A stretch of 64,000 bases of DNA from Clostridia bacterium (GTDB lineage Bacteria; Bacillota; Clostridia; Oscillospirales; Acutalibacteraceae), in assembly GCA_017618135.1 (NCBI GenBank), contig JAFZUV010000018.1:186001-250000 (forward strand). Reading direction: 5' to 3'. Positions within the stretch are counted from its first letter, which is position 1; every line of letters starts with the position of its first letter. Below are positions 36,487-46,716 of the stretch, one piece after another. A program made the translations under genes and the position numbers. The notes below the pieces were generated by a model. The model had not been told where the DNA came from, made no database searches, and saw only the letters and a program-made list of their open reading frames with translations.

Positions 36487-37185
36487 ATGTCTTATAAAAA
36501 AATAGGCGTTATCGTAGCGGATAAAGACGAATACAAGCCTTTTGTTAAAACAGCAGAACAAAGCGCTGTTAATGTGCGTACAATTGAAACTCCTTTTAAT
36601 TCGGCAATGGGTTTCTCTTGCGGTAATTCGGAGGTTATGGTTGTGCTTTGCGGCATTGGCAAAGTAAACGCGGCTACGGCCGCTATGTATCTTGTCAACA
36701 GCGGTTGTGACGCATTATTAAATTTCGGCTTGTCCGGCGGATTAGCCGGTGTGAGCTTAGGCGAGTTTATTGTTCCGGGCAAGTTCTTAGAGCATGATTT
36801 TGATTTAACGGGTCTTGGGTACAAGCCCTGCGAAAAGCCGGGACAGGATTATATTTACAGCGCTGATGAAAAGCTTTGTGATTGTTTCAGTTCCGCTTGC
36901 AAGGCGAGAATAACCGGTACCGCCGTTTGCGGCGACCGGTTTATAAGCAGTAATTCTGACAAAGAGTTTTTAATCAGTACCTTTTCGGCTTCGTCGTGTG
37001 ATATGGAAACAGCGGCTATAGCTTCGGTCTGCCACATTACAAATACGCCGTTTGTATCACTTCGCCGTATATCTGACGGTGCGGATGATAAAGCTACAGA
37101 GACTTACCGCGATATGAATGTGAATGACGGTACTACTTTAAGTGAAACCTTTATGAAGTGTCTTAAAGGAGTAACAAATGTCTGA
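36487..37185 (+). CDS. mtnN: 5'-methylthioadenosine/S-adenosylhomocysteine nucleosidase family protein
   Basis: A 232-residue nucleosidase/phosphorylase of the PNP-UDP superfamily. VLCGIGKVNAATAAMYLV and NFGLSGGL fit the MTAN fold, and DMETAAIASVCH plus RRISDGADD supply the active-site Glu and Asp. It splits MTA and SAH to adenine in methyl-group recycling. A related nucleoside phosphorylase activity cannot be excluded. It overlaps the next gene by eight bases. Confidence 0.8.
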   Translation: MSYKKIGVIVADKDEYKPFVKTAEQSAVNVRTIETPFNSAMGFSCGNSEVMVVLCGIGKVNAATAAMYLVNSGCDALLNFGLSGGLAGVSLGEFIVPGKFLEHDFDLTGLGYKPCEKPGQDYIYSADEKLCDCFSSACKARITGTAVCGDRFISSNSDKEFLISTFSASSCDMETAAIASVCHITNTPFVSLRRISDGADDKATETYRDMNVNDGTTLSETFMKCLKGVTNV

Positions 37186-38932
37186 GAATAAAACAAAACA
37201 ACAAAGCTTTTTACATGGTTCATTTATACTTATTGCGGCCACATTTGCCGCAAAAATAATAAGTGCTGTATACCGCATACCTTTAGCTCATATTTTAGGT
37301 CCGCGCGGCATGGGATATTTTTCCACTGCTTACGACCTCTATACGCCTATGTATTCAATAGCGATGGCAGGTTTGCCTACGGCTATATCAAGAATGGTTG
37401 CGGAGTATTCTGCCCGCGGTAGATACAAGGATGTTAAAAAGACCCTTCATATAGCTCAGGCGGCGTTTTTGGTTACCGGCGGCGTGGGATTTGCGCTTAT
37501 GTTGCTTTTGGCGTTTACACTTACCGGTAATACGAATTTTGTACTTTTCGGTCATGAGTTTTCGCTTAAAGCTCTAAATTCAGGCGCGCTTCCGGGTATG
37601 GTTTGCATTGTGCCTTCAATTCTTTTTTGCTGCATAATGTCGGCATACAGGGGATACTTTGAGGGGCTTGGGAATATGACACCCACCGGAGTCAGTGAGG
37701 TTTTCGAGGCTCTCGGTAAGCTGATTTTCGGTCTTACCATAGCTGCGGTTACTCTATACCGTACAAATAATACCTCTTACGCTGTTGCCGGCGCGCTTTT
37801 GGGTATTACAGTGGGAGAAGCTTTTTCTACCGCGTATTTGTTCTTAAGATACAGATTTTTCGGAGAAAAAAGTCTGCCTCACGAACTTTACATTTCTTCT
37901 CCTGAGCCTGACGGATCAAAGAAAATATTTAAAACTATGTTTGCTATAGCGATACCTGTGGTTTTAGGTTCACTTGTCAACAATATAACAAGTCTTATAG
38001 ATGTTGCTATGGTGCAGAAGCAATTATCCGTAGCAATTCAAAAGTCTCCGGAGTATTTTTCGGAAAGCTTTAAGGCATTTATTGCATCCGAAACCGCACA
38101 GATGGCAAAAGAGGGTAAGACCTTTAATCTTGTAGGCGATCTTCCAAACGCTCTGTACGGTTGTCACAGGGGATACGCATTTTCAATATATCACTTAATC
38201 CCCACACTCACAACAACACTCGGCATCAGTGCTATACCTGTATTGGCCCGTACTTGGACAAAAAAGGATATAGCCGCAGTAAAGTTTAACATTCAAACAG
38301 TCATCAGGACTACTGCCGTAATAGTAATGCCTTGCGGACTTGGTATGTTTGCAATATCAAAAGGCATACTTTCTCTCCTTTATAGCGATTCGAACGCTAT
38401 AGCGATAGCAAGTCCGAATCTCAGGGTGTTGGGGCTTTGCGCCATTTTTGCGGGTATAAATTCTCCGGTTATTGCAATGCTTCAGGCAGTCGGCAAAGAG
38501 GTGGTGCCCCTTAAGAATATAGCGGTAGGAGCAATACTGAAGATTGTCACAAACTATATACTTGTAGGAACGCCGCAGATAAACATTTACGGTGTTCCGA
38601 TAGGAACAACCATTTGTTATCTCTATATATTTTCTGCGAACTTTTTCTGCTTAATAAAGCATACCGGAGTAAAACCCGATTTTTATTCCATACTCTTAAA
38701 GCCGCTACTTGCGGGTGCGTGTTCGGGATTATCAGCCAATTTCGTTTACGGTTTGATTTTTACTGCTTCCCGCCGCAATTTTCTGGCTACCTGTGTGGCA
38801 ATTTTTGCGGCGGCAATTATCTATGTCGTGGCTCTCGGAGTTTTCAGAGTACTGGAAAGTGAAGATATTTTAACATTGCCTAAGGGCGATAAAATACTGG
38901 TTGTTTGCAAAAAAATCCATCTTTTGAGGTGA
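37178..38932 (+). CDS. spoVB: SpoVB/MurJ-like lipid flippase (polysaccharide biosynthesis/MATE superfamily)
   Basis: A 584-residue protein with about 14 membrane helices. It begins FLHGSFILIAATFAAKIISAVYRIPLAHILG, the standard start of SpoVB/YtgP proteins, and has the MVAEY and GRYKDV loop. Members flip lipid II or related precursors during spore cortex or wall synthesis. A larger hydrophilic loop (about 285-330) separates the two halves. It ends the long operon; a promoter for hup follows. Confidence 0.88.
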   Translation: MSENKTKQQSFLHGSFILIAATFAAKIISAVYRIPLAHILGPRGMGYFSTAYDLYTPMYSIAMAGLPTAISRMVAEYSARGRYKDVKKTLHIAQAAFLVTGGVGFALMLLLAFTLTGNTNFVLFGHEFSLKALNSGALPGMVCIVPSILFCCIMSAYRGYFEGLGNMTPTGVSEVFEALGKLIFGLTIAAVTLYRTNNTSYAVAGALLGITVGEAFSTAYLFLRYRFFGEKSLPHELYISSPEPDGSKKIFKTMFAIAIPVVLGSLVNNITSLIDVAMVQKQLSVAIQKSPEYFSESFKAFIASETAQMAKEGKTFNLVGDLPNALYGCHRGYAFSIYHLIPTLTTTLGISAIPVLARTWTKKDIAAVKFNIQTVIRTTAVIVMPCGLGMFAISKGILSLLYSDSNAIAIASPNLRVLGLCAIFAGINSPVIAMLQAVGKEVVPLKNIAVGAILKIVTNYILVGTPQINIYGVPIGTTICYLYIFSANFFCLIKHTGVKPDFYSILLKPLLAGACSGLSANFVYGLIFTASRRNFLATCVAIFAAAIIYVVALGVFRVLESEDILTLPKGDKILVVCKKIHLLR

Positions 38933-38990
38933 TTTTAACCTAAAATTGCTAAAAAAAGGTATGTTTTTTTAAAAAAATTGATAAAAGATA

Positions 38991-39018
38991 TTGATTTTTT
39001 TCAAAAATATGGTACAAT
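38991..39018 (+). promoter_or_regulatory. Probable hup promoter
   Basis: TTGATT (38991-38996), 16 bases, TACAAT (39013-39018), in a very AT-rich stretch; the leader of about 80 nt contains the short hairpin CTTCC-ATG-GGAAG. Confidence 0.55.
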
Positions 39019-39103
39019 TATATGTGCCCTTCCATGGGAAGCGGTTTGAAGAGATTTAAGGAAACCAGGTTTTCTTAAAAGAAAAAAACAGGAGGTTCGT
39101 AAT

Positions 39104-39376
39104 ATGAACAAAACAGAATTGGTTGCAGCGATTGCAGAAAAAGCAGAACTTACTAAAAAAGATGCTGAAAAGGCATTGGCAGCAGTAATCGAGTCGGTTA
39201 CTAAAGCAATTAAAAAGGGCGATAAGGTTCAGCTCGTAGGCTTTGGTACATTTGAGGCTCGTAAGCGTGCCGCTCGTGAGGGCATTAACCCCGCTACAGG
39301 CGCTAAAATTAAAATTGCAGCTTCTAAGACTCCGGTATTTAAGGCCGGCAAAGCATTTAAGGATGCAATAAAATAA
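39104..39376 (+). CDS. hup: DNA-binding protein HU
   Basis: A 90-residue HU/IHF-family nucleoid protein. MNKTELVAAIAEKAELTKKDAEKAL is the helical dimer part, VGFGTFEARKRAAREGINPATGAKI the beta arm with its DNA-intercalating Pro, and the end is KAGKAFKDAIK. It opens the hup-rqcP-yabP-yabQ-divIC cluster. AGGAGG precedes the ATG. Confidence 0.97.
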   Translation: MNKTELVAAIAEKAELTKKDAEKALAAVIESVTKAIKKGDKVQLVGFGTFEARKRAAREGINPATGAKIKIAASKTPVFKAGKAFKDAIK

Positions 39377-39386
39377 TTTAAGTTTT

Positions 39387-39418
39387 ATAAGCCGCCGTTT
39401 TACGGCGGCTTATGTTTT
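39387..39418 (+). terminator. Terminator after hup
   Basis: ATAAGCCGCCGT (39387-39398) pairs with ACGGCGGCTTAT (39402-39413), then GTTTT. It would reduce transcription from the strong hup promoter into rqcP. Confidence 0.75.
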
Positions 39419-39425
39419 CCGGCTT

Positions 39426-39668
39426 ATGAGAATAGATAAATATTTAAAACATTCAAGGATAATAAAACGCCGCACCATTGCAAATGAGGCATGTGATGCG
39501 GGTAGGGTAAAGGTGGGCGGTAAAACGGTTCGCGCTTCTTATGATGTTAAGGTGGGGGATATAATAGAAATATCCTTCGGTAACAGAATCGTAAAGGTTG
39601 AAGTTTTACAAGTAAGTGAAATTGTAAAGAAAGAGGATGCCGCGCGTCTTTATCGAATAATTGAATAA
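39426..39668 (+). CDS. rqcP: S4-domain RNA-binding protein RqcP (YabO)
   Basis: An 80-residue protein that is one S4 domain: MRIDKYLKHSRIIKRRTIANEACDAGRVKVGGKTV. RqcP works with RqcH to extend alanine tails on stalled nascent chains. Its place before yabP, yabQ and divIC matches the Bacillus yabO cluster, which supports the assignment over the heat-shock paralogue HslR. No ribosome site is close because the ATG is only eight bases past the hup terminator. Confidence 0.9.
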   Translation: MRIDKYLKHSRIIKRRTIANEACDAGRVKVGGKTVRASYDVKVGDIIEISFGNRIVKVEVLQVSEIVKKEDAARLYRIIE

Positions 39669-39711
39669 TAAAAGCACCTTCTCAATATAAATTATTGAGG
39701 GGTGTTTTATT

Positions 39712-39984
39712 TTGGAAGAAAACAGTAAAATCATACAAAATGTAATAATCGAAAACCGTAAAAAACTAAATGTTTCTGGTGTGAGACAGGTCGTGAATTT
39801 TGATGAAGAAACGATAATCCTTGAAACATCGCTTGCACGAATGACTATTAAGGGCGAAGAGTTAAAAATTGAAAGCTTCAATACATCTACGGGCGATTTA
39901 TCGGCGGTTGGTATGATACATGCTGTAGTTTATATGGCGGGGGAAAATACCGGTGGCGGCTTCATATCCCGCCTGTTCAGATGA
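39712..39984 (+). CDS. yabP: Sporulation protein YabP
   Basis: A 90-residue YabP/YqfC-family protein. KLNVSGVRQVVNFDEETIILETSLARMTIKGEELKI is the conserved strand-rich core. It is needed, with YabQ, for spore cortex formation in Bacillus. Translation starts at a TTG behind GAGGGGTG. It sits directly upstream of yabQ. Confidence 0.92.
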   Translation: MEENSKIIQNVIIENRKKLNVSGVRQVVNFDEETIILETSLARMTIKGEELKIESFNTSTGDLSAVGMIHAVVYMAGENTGGGFISRLFR

Positions 39985-39985
39985 T

Positions 39986-40501
39986 ATGTGGGAGATTAGT
40001 ATAGGCGGTCAGGCGCTTACCTGCCTTTATTCACTTGTCCTCGGCGCTGTGCTCTGCGTTTTTTATGATGTTTTCAGAGCCGCGAGAAAGACGGGGGTAA
40101 ACTCCTTTTTGTCCGTGTTTATTACAGATATAATATTCTGGCTTGTAAGTACCGTTATTGTTTTTCTTTTTCTTATTTCAACCACCAACGGTGAAATAAG
40201 GGGATATGTAATTCTTTTCAGCATCTTGGGATTTCTGATTTACAGATTTACTATCGGCAGAGTACTGTTTTATGCATTGTGTCGGGTGCTTAAGCTTCTG
40301 TCGCGTGTATGGCGGGGATTTTCAAGATTGCTTGCCGATTTTTGCTTGATTACCGAAAAGGGTGCCGGCATTCTGTTTGAAGGTGTTAAAAAAACAATAT
40401 TATTTGCAGTAACAAAGTCAAAAAAACTCTTGAAAAATATATACGATATGTTGTATACTAAAAGGCACAAAGAAAATTTGGAGTATGATGCGGATGAGTA
40501 A
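39986..40501 (+). CDS. yabQ: Spore cortex biosynthesis membrane protein YabQ
   Basis: A 171-residue membrane protein with helices at about 8-28, 38-65 and 70-95 and a basic C-terminal tail. GQALTCLYSLVLGAVLCVFYDVFRA is the typical YabQ start. The ATG at 39986 begins one base after the yabP stop. It acts in the outer forespore membrane in cortex assembly. Confidence 0.9.
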   Translation: MWEISIGGQALTCLYSLVLGAVLCVFYDVFRAARKTGVNSFLSVFITDIIFWLVSTVIVFLFLISTTNGEIRGYVILFSILGFLIYRFTIGRVLFYALCRVLKLLSRVWRGFSRLLADFCLITEKGAGILFEGVKKTILFAVTKSKKLLKNIYDMLYTKRHKENLEYDADE

Positions 40502-40784
40502 GAGCGGCAAGCGTTCGGGCAGTATAATCGTAAGGCTTATAGTTTTATTCGCGGCAAGCTATATGGTTATAACCCTAATAGGTCTTTACAGAGAGCTCTC
40601 TGATAGTCAGGATAAACTTACCGAGCTTAAGACTACGCTTGAGAACGAGCAAATTCAGATTGAAGAATATAAGGCGTTGTTAAGCGAAGGCTCTCATGCT
40701 GACATTATAGAAAAGGCGGCTCGTGAGCGTCTTGGTTTCGTTTATTCAAACGAAGAGGTGTATGTAGACATTTCCGGTAATTAA
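40494..40784 (+). CDS. divIC: Septum formation initiator, DivIC/FtsB family
   Basis: A 96-residue bitopic division protein. A basic start is followed by a membrane helix (about 11-28) and a coiled coil (LYRELSDSQDKLTELKTTLENEQIQIEEY), ending in AARERLGFVYSNEEVYVDISGN, the FtsB/DivIC signature. The ATG at 40494 has GGAG ten bases upstream; ATGs at 40485 and 40488 are also in frame. It overlaps the yabQ end. Confidence 0.88.
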   Translation: MSKSGKRSGSIIVRLIVLFAASYMVITLIGLYRELSDSQDKLTELKTTLENEQIQIEEYKALLSEGSHADIIEKAARERLGFVYSNEEVYVDISGN

Positions 40785-40810
40785 CAGTTTTGGGAGGACC
40801 AATTAAATAT

Positions 40811-41260
40811 ATGCAGTTTAAAGAGGGCGATATTGTAGAGGGCAAAATAACCGGCATAACTAAGTTCGGCGCATTTGCCGATATTGGAAACGGTGTTTCA
40901 GGAATGGTTCATATTTCTGAAATTTCCCGTACCTATGTAAATAACATAAGCGATTATGTTAAAGTCGGGGATAGTGCCAAAATGAAGATTATTTCAGTTG
41001 GGGATGACGGCAGGATTGCGCTGAGTATGAGTAAAGTGTTATCTGATAAGCCTGTGCAAAGGGTTGACAGGAGACCGCGTGAGCATAGGAAATCTGCAAA
41101 ACCTGACGGTTCTTTTGTCTGGGAGGCGGAAGTTGAGTCGCCTGCAACCTTTGAGGAAATGATGAGTAAATTCAAGAAACGAAGCGATGAAAAAATATCC
41201 GACTTAAAAAGAAAAAGCCCTGAGGCACGGCGTACAAAACGCACAGCGCCGGGCAGATGA
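40811..41260 (+). CDS. S1-domain RNA-binding protein (YabR-like)
   Basis: A 149-residue protein with one S1 OB fold at 1-72 (FKEGDIVEGKITGITKFGAFADIGNGVSGMVHISEIS) and a basic C-terminal tail (EMMSKFKKRSDEKISDLKRKSPEARRTKRT). YabR follows divIC in Bacillus as here. The ATG at 40811 lies 14 bases after GGGAGG, a long gap; a TTG at 40790 is an unlikely alternative. It probably binds mRNA or ribosomes. Confidence 0.88.
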   Translation: MQFKEGDIVEGKITGITKFGAFADIGNGVSGMVHISEISRTYVNNISDYVKVGDSAKMKIISVGDDGRIALSMSKVLSDKPVQRVDRRPREHRKSAKPDGSFVWEAEVESPATFEEMMSKFKKRSDEKISDLKRKSPEARRTKRTAPGR

Positions 41261-41265
41261 AATAA

Positions 41266-41317
41266 TAGGGCGGTGCGCCTAATCTTACATCAGATTATGC
41301 GTCCTGCCTTTTGTTTT
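41266..41317 (+). terminator. Probable terminator between the yab cluster and the fumarase gene
   Basis: An extended imperfect hairpin with the inner stem TAATCT/AGATTA (41280-41285 with 41292-41297) and outer pairs CGC/GCG, GGC/GCC, followed by TTTTGTTTT, which also contains part of the next ribosome site region. Confidence 0.5.
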
Positions 41318-41327
41318 GGAGAATAAT

Positions 41328-42167
41328 ATGAGGGAAATTGATGTAAAAATAATAACCGAAATCGTTGCAGACCTTTGCATTACAGCGAACAAAGTCTTAC
41401 CCGATGATTTAAGCGGTTATATCAAAGATGCGGCAGAACGCGAAAAATCACCGGCGGCTAAGTCTGCGCTTTGCGATATATATGATAACCTTTCCGATGC
41501 AAAGCGGCTTGATATTCCTATTTGTCAGGATACCGGTATGGCGGTTGTTTTTTTGGATATAGGGCAGGATGTTCATTTTGTAGGCGGTGATTTGTATTCC
41601 GCCGTTAATGCCGGCGTTGCGCGGGGATATAAAAAGGGACTGTTGAGAAAATCCGTGGTATTCGATCCTTTAGAGCGAAAAAACACGAATGATAATACGC
41701 CGGCGGTAATACATACAACTATTATTCCCGGAGATGGAGTTAAGGTTACGGTGTCGCCTAAAGGCTTCGGCAGCGAGAATATGAGTAAGATATATATGCT
41801 TAGCCCTGCTGATGGTGAGCAGGGCGTGGTAGACGCCGTAATGGATACCGTAAAAAAAGCCGGGTCAAAACCATGTCCTCCCATAGTTGTAGGCGTTGGC
41901 ATAGGAGGCGATTTTGAAAGCTGTGCACTTCTTTCAAAAAGGGCGCTTGTAAGGCAGAACAGTTCAAATGCGGATGAAAGATATGCAAAACTTGAAGCCC
42001 TCTTGCTTAAAGAAATCAATAAGCTCGGCATAGGCGCTCAGGGCTTTGGCGGTAAAACTACGGCGCTTAAGGTTAATATAGAAACGGCACCTACTCATAT
42101 CGCAGGACTTCCTGTTGCGGTCAATATCGGTTGTCATGTAACAAGGCATGCCGCCGCGGAGATATGA
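41328..42167 (+). CDS. Class I fumarate hydratase / L-tartrate dehydratase alpha subunit
   Basis: A 279-residue Fe-S hydro-lyase alpha subunit. [33 protein letters not shown]-type loops, the Cys pair and [17 protein letters not shown] match FumA N-terminal/TtdA. The enzyme interconverts fumarate and malate with a [4Fe-4S] cluster. The ATG at 41328 follows TTGGAGAATA. No beta subunit (about 180 residues) is adjacent in this window; the next gene is an RNA methyltransferase. It could be elsewhere on the chromosome. Confidence 0.9.
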   Translation: MREIDVKIITEIVADLCITANKVLPDDLSGYIKDAAEREKSPAAKSALCDIYDNLSDAKRLDIPICQDTGMAVVFLDIGQDVHFVGGDLYSAVNAGVARGYKKGLLRKSVVFDPLERKNTNDNTPAVIHTTIIPGDGVKVTVSPKGFGSENMSKIYMLSPADGEQGVVDAVMDTVKKAGSKPCPPIVVGVGIGGDFESCALLSKRALVRQNSSNADERYAKLEALLLKEINKLGIGAQGFGGKTTALKVNIETAPTHIAGLPVAVNIGCHVTRHAAAEI

Positions 42168-42169
42168 TT

Positions 42170-43312
42170 ATGGGTGAAAAGTATAATTTGATTGCGCCTA
42201 CTATTTTCGGTGTTGAGAGTATCGCTGCTGATGAATTTAAGCGCATGGGATTTGAAAGTACAGAGGTGCAAAACGGCAGGGTTATGCTGTCGGGCGACGA
42301 TAATATGATAGCTCGCGCAAATATATGTTCACGGTTTGCAGAGCGAATACTTATAAATGTAGGGCAGTTCAGGGCAACTACTTTTACTGAGCTGTTTGAC
42401 GGTGTTAAAAATCTTGATTGGGAACGGTATATAGGAAGGGATAATGCGTTTCCGGTTACGGGCACCAGTGTGAATTCAACGCTTTTCAGTATATCTGACT
42501 GTCAGTCTATAATTAAAAAAGCTGTGGTGGACAGGTTATCTGCAAAGTACGGAATAGAATGGTTCAGCGAGACGGGGGCCGAGTGCCGCATAAGATTCAG
42601 TATACTTAAAGATGATGTAACAATTATGATAGACACCTCAGGAGACGGACTCCATAAGCGCGGTTACAGAAGAAGGGCAAATGACGCACCCATAAAAGAA
42701 ACAATTGCGGCGGCAATGTGTGATCTTGCCCGCATATATCCGGACACCAGAATTTACGACCCGTTTTGCGGCAGCGGCACTATTCTTATTGAGGCGGCGC
42801 TTATGGCTACCCATCGTGCTCCGGGTCTGAGTCGTTATTTTTCGGCTGAGCGGTTTGACTTTTTGGACAGATCCGTATGGAGTCAGGAGCGCACACGCGC
42901 ACAGGATAATATCATACATAATATCGAATTTATCGCACAGGGCTTTGATATAGACCCTTCCTGCATTGAACTGACATTAGCAAATGCCAAAAAAGCAGGG
43001 GTTGAAAAATATATAAAGGCAAATATAGGCGATATTAAGGATTTCAAAACACCGGATGAGCGATTGGTTGTGGTAACCAATCCGCCTTACGGTGAGCGCC
43101 TTTTGGACATAGAGTCGTCAGAGCAGTTATACAAAGTTATGGGCGAGAAGTTTGATATGAAACCCGGTAAGAAGTATTTTGTGATAAGTCCTCATGATGA
43201 ATTTGAAAAGCTTTTCGGGAAAACCGCGGACAAGCGCCGCAAGCTTTATAACGGTATGATTAAATGTCAGTTGTTTATGTATTTTAAAAATGGACGGGTT
43301 GAATATAAGTGA
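42170..43312 (+). CDS. THUMP-domain class I SAM-dependent RNA methyltransferase (YpsC/RlmL-like)
   Basis: A 380-residue protein. An N-terminal THUMP domain (about 45-155) precedes a Rossmann methyltransferase with YDPFCGSGTILIEAA and the catalytic NPPYGERL. This is the N-terminal half of E. coli RlmL, which makes m2G2445 in 23S rRNA; Firmicutes carry it as the stand-alone YpsC. The ATG at 42170 is eight bases after GGAG; an earlier ATG at 42164 overlaps the fumarase stop. Confidence 0.88.
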   Translation: MGEKYNLIAPTIFGVESIAADEFKRMGFESTEVQNGRVMLSGDDNMIARANICSRFAERILINVGQFRATTFTELFDGVKNLDWERYIGRDNAFPVTGTSVNSTLFSISDCQSIIKKAVVDRLSAKYGIEWFSETGAECRIRFSILKDDVTIMIDTSGDGLHKRGYRRRANDAPIKETIAAAMCDLARIYPDTRIYDPFCGSGTILIEAALMATHRAPGLSRYFSAERFDFLDRSVWSQERTRAQDNIIHNIEFIAQGFDIDPSCIELTLANAKKAGVEKYIKANIGDIKDFKTPDERLVVVTNPPYGERLLDIESSEQLYKVMGEKFDMKPGKKYFVISPHDEFEKLFGKTADKRRKLYNGMIKCQLFMYFKNGRVEYK

Positions 43313-44244
43313 AGTATTTGTTTGTGATAAATCCTGTTGCCGGTAAGGGTAATAAACAACAGGGCATTATTGACTCGGTAAACCGTTATTTTGCCGATAG
43401 GCAAGATTTTGAAATATACTTAACATCCGCCGCCGGTGATGCTCGTAAAAAGGCAAAAGCCGCCGCCGAGTCGGGTGAGGAAGTGACAATTTTTGCCTGC
43501 GGAGGCGAGGGTACTGTTTTTGAAGTGCTTAACGGTATAGTGGGCTACGAAAATGTAAGGCTCGGAGTTATACCATGCGGTTCCGCAAATGATTTTTTGA
43601 AGTATTTTAAGGATAGCGCACCTTTTTCGGATATAACCGAACAGATTGAGGGTACGGCTGTACCCGCCGATATAATAAAGGCTAATGACTATTATTGTCT
43701 TAACGGCTGTTCTGTCGGTATGGACGCTGTAGTCGCGCGGGATATGAGTATTTTTAAAGGTTGGCGCGGCGTTTCGGGAAGTATGGCGTATAAGCTTGCG
43801 GTTGTAAAGACCTTTTTCGGTAAAATCGGTGTTAATATAAATCTTTCGGTTGACAACGGTATACCTGTAAAAAAAGATTGTCTTTTCGCGGTTATAGCCA
43901 ATGCGCCTTATTACGGAGGAGGCTATAAGAGCGCGCCCGATGCCGACCCTTTTGACGGTCAACTCGATTTCACATCGGTAAAAACAATAAGTAAGCTTAA
44001 AGTGCCTAAGTTTTTATCACTTTATGAAAACGGACTTCACGGCAAGCTTGATTATTGTACGCTCAGCCGGTGTGAAAGTATGGAGTTTACGGCGGATGAG
44101 CCTGTACCGGTTAATCTTGACGGTGAAATTATAGAGAGTAAACATATGAGGTTTTCCTTGATTTCGGGCGGTATCAGATTTAATTTGCCGCGCTCGGTTT
44201 ACCAAAATGTTAAAAAATCTTTAAAAGTTTTTGACTTTACTTGA
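43309..44244 (+). CDS. Diacylglycerol/lipid kinase family protein (YegS/BmrU type)
   Basis: A 311-residue soluble lipid kinase. NPVAGKGNKQ at 8-17 and the nucleotide loop CGGEGTVFEVLNGI (64-77) place it in the DAGK catalytic family; the usual GGDGT reads GGEGT here. The C-terminal half has ANAPYYGGGYKSAPDADPFDGQLD. Substrate may be diacylglycerol, needed to recycle lipid from teichoic-acid synthesis. It begins at GTG with a GTGA overlap to the previous stop. Confidence 0.85.
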   Translation: MKYLFVINPVAGKGNKQQGIIDSVNRYFADRQDFEIYLTSAAGDARKKAKAAAESGEEVTIFACGGEGTVFEVLNGIVGYENVRLGVIPCGSANDFLKYFKDSAPFSDITEQIEGTAVPADIIKANDYYCLNGCSVGMDAVVARDMSIFKGWRGVSGSMAYKLAVVKTFFGKIGVNINLSVDNGIPVKKDCLFAVIANAPYYGGGYKSAPDADPFDGQLDFTSVKTISKLKVPKFLSLYENGLHGKLDYCTLSRCESMEFTADEPVPVNLDGEIIESKHMRFSLISGGIRFNLPRSVYQNVKKSLKVFDFT

Positions 44245-44268
44245 CTTTTACAAAATAGTGATTATAAT
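44241..44268 (+). promoter_or_regulatory. groESL promoter
   Basis: TTGACT (44241-44246), 16 bases, TATAAT (44263-44268). I see no CIRCE element (TTAGCACTC-N9-GAGTGCTAA) in the leader. Confidence 0.65.
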
Positions 44269-44312
44269 AGGAAAATGTAGGAAATAATTTATTAGTGTTT
44301 GGAGGAATTATT

Positions 44313-44600
44313 ATGACACTAAAACCATTAGCTGACAATGTTGTTATTAAACTCATTGAAGCTGAACAAACAACCAAGAGCGGAATAGTTCTTACATCCG
44401 CTTCAAAGGAAAAACCGCAGATAGCCGAAGTTGTAGCGGTAGGCCCCGGCGGTATTGTTGACGGCAAGGAAGTATCGACTGGGAGTATTAAGGTCGGTCA
44501 AAAGGTTGTGGCTGCAAAGTATTCGGGTACGGATATTAAAATTGGCGATGAGGAATATACAATTCTTCACATTTCCGATATTTTGGCAATAGTGGAATAA
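44313..44600 (+). CDS. groS: Co-chaperonin GroES
   Basis: A 95-residue protein starting MTLKPLADNVVIKLIEAEQTTKSGIVLTSASKEKPQIAEVVAVGPG, with the mobile loop that docks GroEL. The ATG at 44313 follows TTGGAGG. Directly upstream of groL, 15 bases apart. Confidence 0.97.
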   Translation: MTLKPLADNVVIKLIEAEQTTKSGIVLTSASKEKPQIAEVVAVGPGGIVDGKEVSTGSIKVGQKVVAAKYSGTDIKIGDEEYTILHISDILAIVE

Positions 44601-46256
<1,656 letters not shown>

Positions 46257-46265
46257 GCCAGGCAC

Positions 46266-46293
46266 CAGATGACAGATAGCAGATAACAGACAG
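46266..46293. repeat. Heptameric repeat, copy B (inverted)
   Basis: Four units CAGATGA, CAGATAG, CAGATAA, CAGACAG (46266-46293), the reverse complement of the NNATCTG unit found after uvrA and before rpsL. It lies between groL and its terminator. Confidence 0.7.
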
Positions 46294-46325
46294 CGCGGAG
46301 GGAAACCTCCGCGCTTAATCTTTTA
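46292..46325. terminator. Terminator between groL and the convergent XRE gene
   Basis: AGCGCGGAGG (46292-46301) pairs with CCTCCGCGCT (46306-46315), loop GAAA, followed by TTAATCTTTT. Confidence 0.8.
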
Positions 46326-46565
46326 TATTATTTCCTGTTCCAAATTATCAAACAGCGGTGAATCAAAAAAATCTTTAATACTTATTTCTAAACCGTCGCA
46401 AATCTTCTTTACTGTTGAAACAGTTGCGCTTTTATTTCTGCCGCCGGTAATATTGTTTATAGTTGATTGGGTTATACCTGAAATAGTTGCTAATTTATTG
46501 AGGGTTATTTTCCGTTCAACGCATAACTGAACAATTCTTTTCTTTACCGCCTCACCAATACGCAT
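46323..46565 (-). CDS. XRE-family DNA-binding regulator
   Basis: An 80-residue stand-alone HTH protein: ITLNKLATISGITQSTINNITGGRNKSATVSTVKKICDGL is the Xre/SinR HTH and its supporting helices, with a short acidic C-terminus. TGAGGTG lies before the ATG. It is divergent from the LRR/dockerin gene. The 150-bp gap holds AACTC-N4-GAGTT palindromes flanking that gene's promoter, so it is the likely repressor. Confidence 0.87.
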   Translation of the reverse strand: MRIGEAVKKRIVQLCVERKITLNKLATISGITQSTINNITGGRNKSATVSTVKKICDGLEISIKDFFDSPLFDNLEQEII

Positions 46566-46623
46566 TTTATCACCTCAAAGGTTATTTTTAATTAAATAAT
46601 AACCATATTGAGTTAAAATTATT

Positions 46624-46687
46624 ACCTCTTTTGAGTTGACATACGCTTTTGTATTTGCTATAATTGTGTGGCAAACTCAAAAGAGTT
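46624..46687. promoter_or_regulatory. Promoter flanked by two AACTC-N4-GAGTT operators
   Basis: The promoter TTGACA (46636-46641), 17 bases, TATAAT (46659-46664) is near-perfect. Operator 1 is ACCTCTTTTGAGTT (46624-46637), touching the -35 box. Operator 2 is the perfect palindrome AACTCAAAAGAGTT (46674-46687), just past the start. Their centres are 50 bp apart. A weaker site AACCATATTGAGTT is at 46601-46614. The arrangement fits cooperative repression or looping by the divergent XRE protein. Confidence 0.75.
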
Positions 46688-46716
46688 AATACAATTTATT
46701 GAGAGGTTTTTGTTAA

